Position numbers and translations under genes: made by a program. 64,000 nt of DNA from Methanocorpusculum labreanum Z (GTDB lineage: Archaea; Halobacteriota; Methanomicrobia; Methanomicrobiales; Methanocorpusculaceae): assembly GCF_000015765.1 (NCBI RefSeq), contig NC_008942.1, positions 248,001-312,000 of the forward strand, written 5' to 3'. The notes below the pieces were generated by a model, which ran no database searches, had not been told where the DNA came from, and saw only the letters and a list, made by a program, of their open reading frames with translations. Numbering within the stretch: position 1 is the first letter of the stretch; each line of letters opens with the position of its first letter. Positions 60,694 through 64,000 of this stretch are shown here, piece after piece.

Positions 60694-61827
60694 TCAGATC
60701 TCCAATTTTTGATAGGAGAGTCCTTCGCGATTTGCCTTTAGTTTTTCATAGACTGGTGCTCCATCGACAAATGTGTATATTTCATCAGCTTTTGCTGCAG
60801 GATCAATGTCTGAAAATGTTTCGGGATAAAGGATCGTTCCGATATAATATGCATTTGCGAGGGTGGTTTCATAATTCACCACATAGAATGTGTGCGGATT
60901 GACCGAATACACCTGACCTGTCTTTACGGCAGTCAGTTCTTTATATGATGGGTCATTTTTCAGTTCATTGATTGCTCCGCCGTTGGCAGCGTTGAGTGTT
61001 GAAAGGTCGACAAAGATAATGTCCGGATTCCAGTCTAGGATCTGTTCTTTTGCTACCTGGACATATCCGATGCTTTCAGATCCATTGACATTTCCGGCAA
61101 CATTGTTGGCTTCAAGTACTGCAAAGGGGTAGTAGTACGGATTTGTTCCATCTATTCCGTGTCCTCCTCTATAGGAAACGCCGGCGATGTAAACAGTCGG
61201 TTTTTCATCATCCGGTATGTTGGGTATACGTGACTGAAGATCTTTTTCGATGGCATCGAAGTAGTTTATCAGGGCTTCTGTTCTTTCCTGTTTATGGAAG
61301 ATTGTTCCGATCATGCGGAAGGTGTCCTGAATTTTATCTGCGTCGGTTACATAGTCTCCGGTGTAGAACATAACCACTGGAATGCCGGTTTTCTCCTGGA
61401 TTTCATTGGCATTTTCCAACGTTGCCGTGAATGTTGAGAGGAAGAGTACTTCAGCTCCCGATGCCATCAGGCTTTCAGCATCTACTTTGCTGCACGCAGG
61501 GCCTAGTGACGGAATCTCCAACATTTCGGGGTGGGCAATTCTGTAGGGTCTTGAGTCTCCAACGGTCGTAGTTGCATTGCAGTCTCCATAATCGACTATT
61601 GCTACGCGGTCCAGATCAACATCGAGATAAACAAAATATCTGAGTGCTCCTGATCCGCTGACAGCGATTTTTTCCGGATTGTCTGGAATCGTGACTGTCC
61701 GTCCCAGTGCATCGGTGATGGTGATCGTTCCGTTATCCGATTGTCCGTTTCCGGAATCAATACAGCCTGCACTAAAACAGAATGCGGTTATGCATAGTAA
61801 TGCGAGCAGTATCTCTATTTTTTTCAT
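60694..61827 (-). CDS. ABC transporter substrate-binding lipoprotein (iron/cobalamin type)
   Basis: 377 residues with a signal peptide ending in the lipobox CFSAGC, so the protein is lipid-anchored outside the membrane. It has the two-lobed TroA/FepB-like fold: ALGRTVTIPDNPEKIAVSGSG, ILDWNPDIIFVDL and the C-terminal helix segments. The ligand may be an iron chelate or corrinoid. No permease or ATPase is present in the window. The start at 61827 is chosen over 61839 because the lysines of the signal peptide begin there. Confidence 0.85.
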   Translation of the reverse strand: MKKIEILLALLCITAFCFSAGCIDSGNGQSDNGTITITDALGRTVTIPDNPEKIAVSGSGALRYFVYLDVDLDRVAIVDYGDCNATTTVGDSRPYRIAHPEMLEIPSLGPACSKVDAESLMASGAEVLFLSTFTATLENANEIQEKTGIPVVMFYTGDYVTDADKIQDTFRMIGTIFHKQERTEALINYFDAIEKDLQSRIPNIPDDEKPTVYIAGVSYRGGHGIDGTNPYYYPFAVLEANNVAGNVNGSESIGYVQVAKEQILDWNPDIIFVDLSTLNAANGGAINELKNDPSYKELTAVKTGQVYSVNPHTFYVVNYETTLANAYYIGTILYPETFSDIDPAAKADEIYTFVDGAPVYEKLKANREGLSYQKLEI

Positions 61828-61920
61828 GTTACTGGTCATAATTGATAGGTTTTTGTTGGTTTTCGTGCTATGCTGTGTCTGAAGATTGCGGGATTTGGGG
61901 TGCTATCCCTATAATCATTT

Positions 61921-61981
61921 TTAATCATTAAATTTAATTTACGAGTAATTAGTGTTACTAAAATAATAATATTATTATTTT
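61921..61981. promoter_or_regulatory. AT-rich palindromes upstream of the ABC binding protein
   Basis: Three palindromes lie within 60 bases: TTAAT-C-ATTAA (61921-61931), TTAGT-GTT-ACTAA (about 61950-61962) and a 22-bp perfect palindrome AAAATAATAAT and its inverse (61960-61981). They may be operators for a metal-responsive repressor. The rest of the 300-base gap is AT-rich and otherwise blank. Confidence 0.4.
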
Positions 61982-62140
61982 TATTGCCATAATTAATTAT
62001 TAATTATTATTTTAAAATAACAAAATGTAAAATATAGGTTACAATGAGTGTGTCATCGTTTCTGAAAAGCGGGGAAGAGAGAAAAAAGTGAACTGAAAGA
62101 TGTAGATGTCGAAGTTCACGAACCAGATAAACTCACATAG

Positions 62141-62641
62141 TTACAGGATGAGTGATCTGACCGTCGGGAGATTGCGGAGTTTCTGGATGGCTTCTGCCGG
62201 AATCACTCCGTCGATGATGATGACAAGGCGCGGTGTTTCGACCACATATGGATCCGTGACGAAGATCTGTCTGAGAGGAAGATCGTAGGATGCGAGGACA
62301 TCGACTGCCGAGGCGACGATGTTTTTGTCGCCGGCGTTATTTGGAAGGATAGTGATTACCGAGAGGCCGAGATTTTTGGCGACGTCTGTGAGGTCCGGGG
62401 TGACCCGGAGACGGGAAAAAAGAGACTGCAGTTCATCGATCTCGCAGATTCTGCGCAGGGTGGAGTCTACGACCCGTCGGTCGACTTTAATCACCCGTGC
62501 GAGCGCGGATGCGGAAATTTCTATGCCGTTTACTACTGCTTTCCCTTCGGCGGATACGCCGAAACCGTTTTCAAGAAGAAAACGGACGACTCTCTGCTGC
62601 GAGGGCGAGTCCTGAAATTGTTCGAGTATTCTCCGCCACAT
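62141..62641 (-). CDS. ACT-domain/HTH protein (amino acid metabolism regulator-like, COG1707)
   Basis: 166 residues. The N-terminal part is helical and HTH-like (QQRVVRFLLENGFGVSAEGKAVVNGIEISASALARVIKVDRRVVDSTLRRI). The C-terminal half resembles an ACT fold that binds small ligands (SVITILPNN and PRLVIIIDG). The start at 62641 (MWRRILEQF) matches the usual family length; the frame upstream is promoter sequence of tRNA-Leu. The match to the COG1707 family is by pattern. Confidence 0.72.
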   Translation of the reverse strand: MWRRILEQFQDSPSQQRVVRFLLENGFGVSAEGKAVVNGIEISASALARVIKVDRRVVDSTLRRICEIDELQSLFSRLRVTPDLTDVAKNLGLSVITILPNNAGDKNIVASAVDVLASYDLPLRQIFVTDPYVVETPRLVIIIDGVIPAEAIQKLRNLPTVRSLIL

Positions 62642-62771
62642 TGTATCTTTGTGTCTATCACGGAACACATAAATACGCTTGCCTTGTTTTTTGAACAGTG
62701 ATGTCCAAGAGCTCTGTGTAAATCCAGCAGATTTATTTACTTGACTGACCCACATGTATAGGTCGCACAGT

Positions 62772-62856
62772 GCGAGGGTAGCCAAGCCAGGTCAACGGCG
62801 CTAGCTTGAGGGGCTAGTCTAGTAGTAGTTCTTGGGTTCGAATCCCATCCCTCGCA
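62772..62856 (+). tRNA. tRNA-Leu (GAG)
   Basis: Class II tRNA of 85 bases: acceptor GCGAGGG with CCCTCGC, anticodon stem CTAGC/GCTAG with loop TTGAGGG (anticodon GAG), a long variable arm, T-arm TTCGAAT, and discriminator A. A TATA-like GATTTATTTAC lies about 32-42 bases upstream. Confidence 0.92.
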
Positions 62857-63079
62857 TATTCATTTGGTCTTCTGCCCATTCAGTTTTCTTTTGTATTTCT
62901 TATGTAAGCTTTCGTTCAGCTGCTTACTGGGCTCTTTTTCCGGTCCAGTATCTCTCTTTGATGACTTTCTTTGAGTATTTTTCCATGAAATATTCATAAA
63001 AGAAGCCGCAGGAGTCTGTCAATTTTCTGCATATCCTTTAATAGTTCCCCGGATATCTTATTATCAGGTACAAAAATCC

Positions 63080-64000
63080 ATGGCAGAAAATCCGGCGACA
63101 GTTTCCGACAGACCCGTTATCGGCCTTGAGAAGGAGCTTCAGGAAATCGACGAGGCCATTGAACGGTTTGGGGATGGTGCACCGGCGCACATCGCGATTG
63201 TTTCCGAACCGCTGGGCGGCCGGACCACTATCGCCAATGAGATTCGGCGCCTATACGGTGAAAGGGTCAACTATCTTCCGCTGAAGTTCGTGATCTCGCC
63301 CGCCTCACTCCCGGATTTTTCAGCCTGTCCTGAGGATATTATCCTGATAGACAACTGCCGGCTGCTTGCAACGCGGAGGATCGGGGGTTTCGATGTCCTT
63401 GATGCGTTTTTGCGTGCCCTGATCTCTTCAAAAAAACTCTTTATTACGACATGGAATATCTACAGCTGGCAGTATCTCTCGGCCGTGATGAACATTGAGG
63501 CATATTTTTCGACCGTTATCGTTCTTGCGAAGATGGACGCCCCCGATCTCAAGAAGGTGATCATGTCCAGGTATAAGCCTGGTGAGATCCGGTTTATCAG
63601 CGACGGGGTAGCCGAGCGCTCAATGTTTTTTTCTCTGGTCCATAAACAGATCCGTTTGCCGCTGAAGGGTACCGAAGTATCAATTCCCTGGATAAAACTG
63701 AACTTTACTCTCATGCTGCGCCGTCTTCCCCGAAAAAAACGCATCCAGATATCCCTCGAGGATCTCATCTTTGAAAAGATCAACAGAATATCCCGGGGAA
63801 CTCCGGGTGTAGCCGTCCTTCTTTGGGAGTCCAGCCTGAACGATAATGTCATCTCTCTGAACTCCATCACCGAGACTCCCTATTCCATCAATCTCGATAC
63901 CAGCGACTCATTCATCCTCACGATCATCCTGTCTATGAAATCCCTGCAGGAGGAGGATCTGACCGCGATTGTCGGGTCGGAGATGGATATCCGGCGTGTC
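63080..64000 (+). CDS. AAA-like P-loop protein, 3' cut by window
   Basis: 307 residues are visible. The P-loop reads SEPLGGRTTIAN at about residue 39, with arginine where a lysine is usual in GKT. The Walker B is DIILIDNC near residue 90. The middle region contains helical segments and a DLKKVIMSRYKPGEIRFI stretch typical of AAA lid domains. The gene runs out of the window, so the C-terminus is unknown. It may be a Methanomicrobia-specific ATPase; function is not recognised. Confidence 0.6.
   Translation, partial: MAENPATVSDRPVIGLEKELQEIDEAIERFGDGAPAHIAIVSEPLGGRTTIANEIRRLYGERVNYLPLKFVISPASLPDFSACPEDIILIDNCRLLATRRIGGFDVLDAFLRALISSKKLFITTWNIYSWQYLSAVMNIEAYFSTVIVLAKMDAPDLKKVIMSRYKPGEIRFISDGVAERSMFFSLVHKQIRLPLKGTEVSIPWIKLNFTLMLRRLPRKKRIQISLEDLIFEKINRISRGTPGVAVLLWESSLNDNVISLNSITETPYSINLDTSDSFILTIILSMKSLQEEDLTAIVGSEMDIRRV

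Noticed and set aside
62642-62785. N-terminal extension of the ACT protein
   Set aside because: The extra 48 residues overlap the tRNA-Leu promoter and tRNA start, and the family length fits the ATG at 62641.

Overview
The window is archaeal and comes from a hydrogenotrophic methanogen of the Methanomicrobiales. It carries methanofuran biosynthesis genes (mfnD-mfnF), a methanogenesis-marker-14 homologue, archaeal ribosomal proteins S3Ae and S15, aIF1, an Sm-like protein, Sec61beta, archaeal SecF-SecD, a CDP-archaeol synthase and a tetraether-synthase-type radical SAM enzyme. Moderate GC and overall gene content suggest Methanocorpusculum or a close relative; that genus call is an inference, not a database result.

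Layout. 1-9.6 kb: cysteine desulfurase (cut by the window start), Mrp/Nbp35 Fe-S carrier, mfnD-mfnF, a zf-ISL3-like protein, an OB-fold membrane protein, Nif3 plus a SWIM protein, a flavodoxin, surE, tRNA-Met, and a thi4-thiE operon behind a TPP riboswitch. 9.7-25.1 kb: a flavodoxin-ferredoxin fusion, secF-secD, an LCAT-like lipase, carA-carB, an MFS transporter, two small unknown genes, the rps15-DHH-pcc1-rps3ae operon with a hairpin-rich leader, a flavoprotein and tRNA-Thr. 25.1-50.1 kb is the accessory part: an AT-rich HEPN protein, DUF1848, a beta-helix surface protein, PadR/DUF2812, MFS, GNAT/patatin, a single-chain PurL, SdpR/SdpI homologues, a secreted papain-like protease, a primase/helicase-like relic, and small redox, USP and CBS genes. 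Four copies and one fragment of an intergenic hairpin element are scattered through it. 50.1-64 kb returns to core functions: fucA-like aldolase, argF, purD, pyrE, carS, tes, aIF1, marker 14, LSm plus a Cys-rich winged helix, an ABC binding protein plus methyltransferase, an ACT regulator, tRNA-Leu and a truncated P-loop protein.

How the genes connect. CarAB, ArgF and PyrE cover carbamoyl-phosphate use in arginine and pyrimidine synthesis. PurL and PurD serve purine synthesis. SecDF and Sec61beta serve export of the surface proteins encoded nearby. CarS and Tes act in archaeal membrane lipid synthesis. Thi4 and ThiE make thiamine phosphate under apparent TPP control.

The most unusual structure is the hairpin element family. 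One copy has perfect 16-bp terminal inverted repeats and a 6-bp target duplication. Inside, a shared scaffold carries short stem-loops whose stems differ between copies by paired, compensatory changes. I know of no description of this family. All coordinates and motifs were read by eye; homology calls rest on motif recognition without searches.
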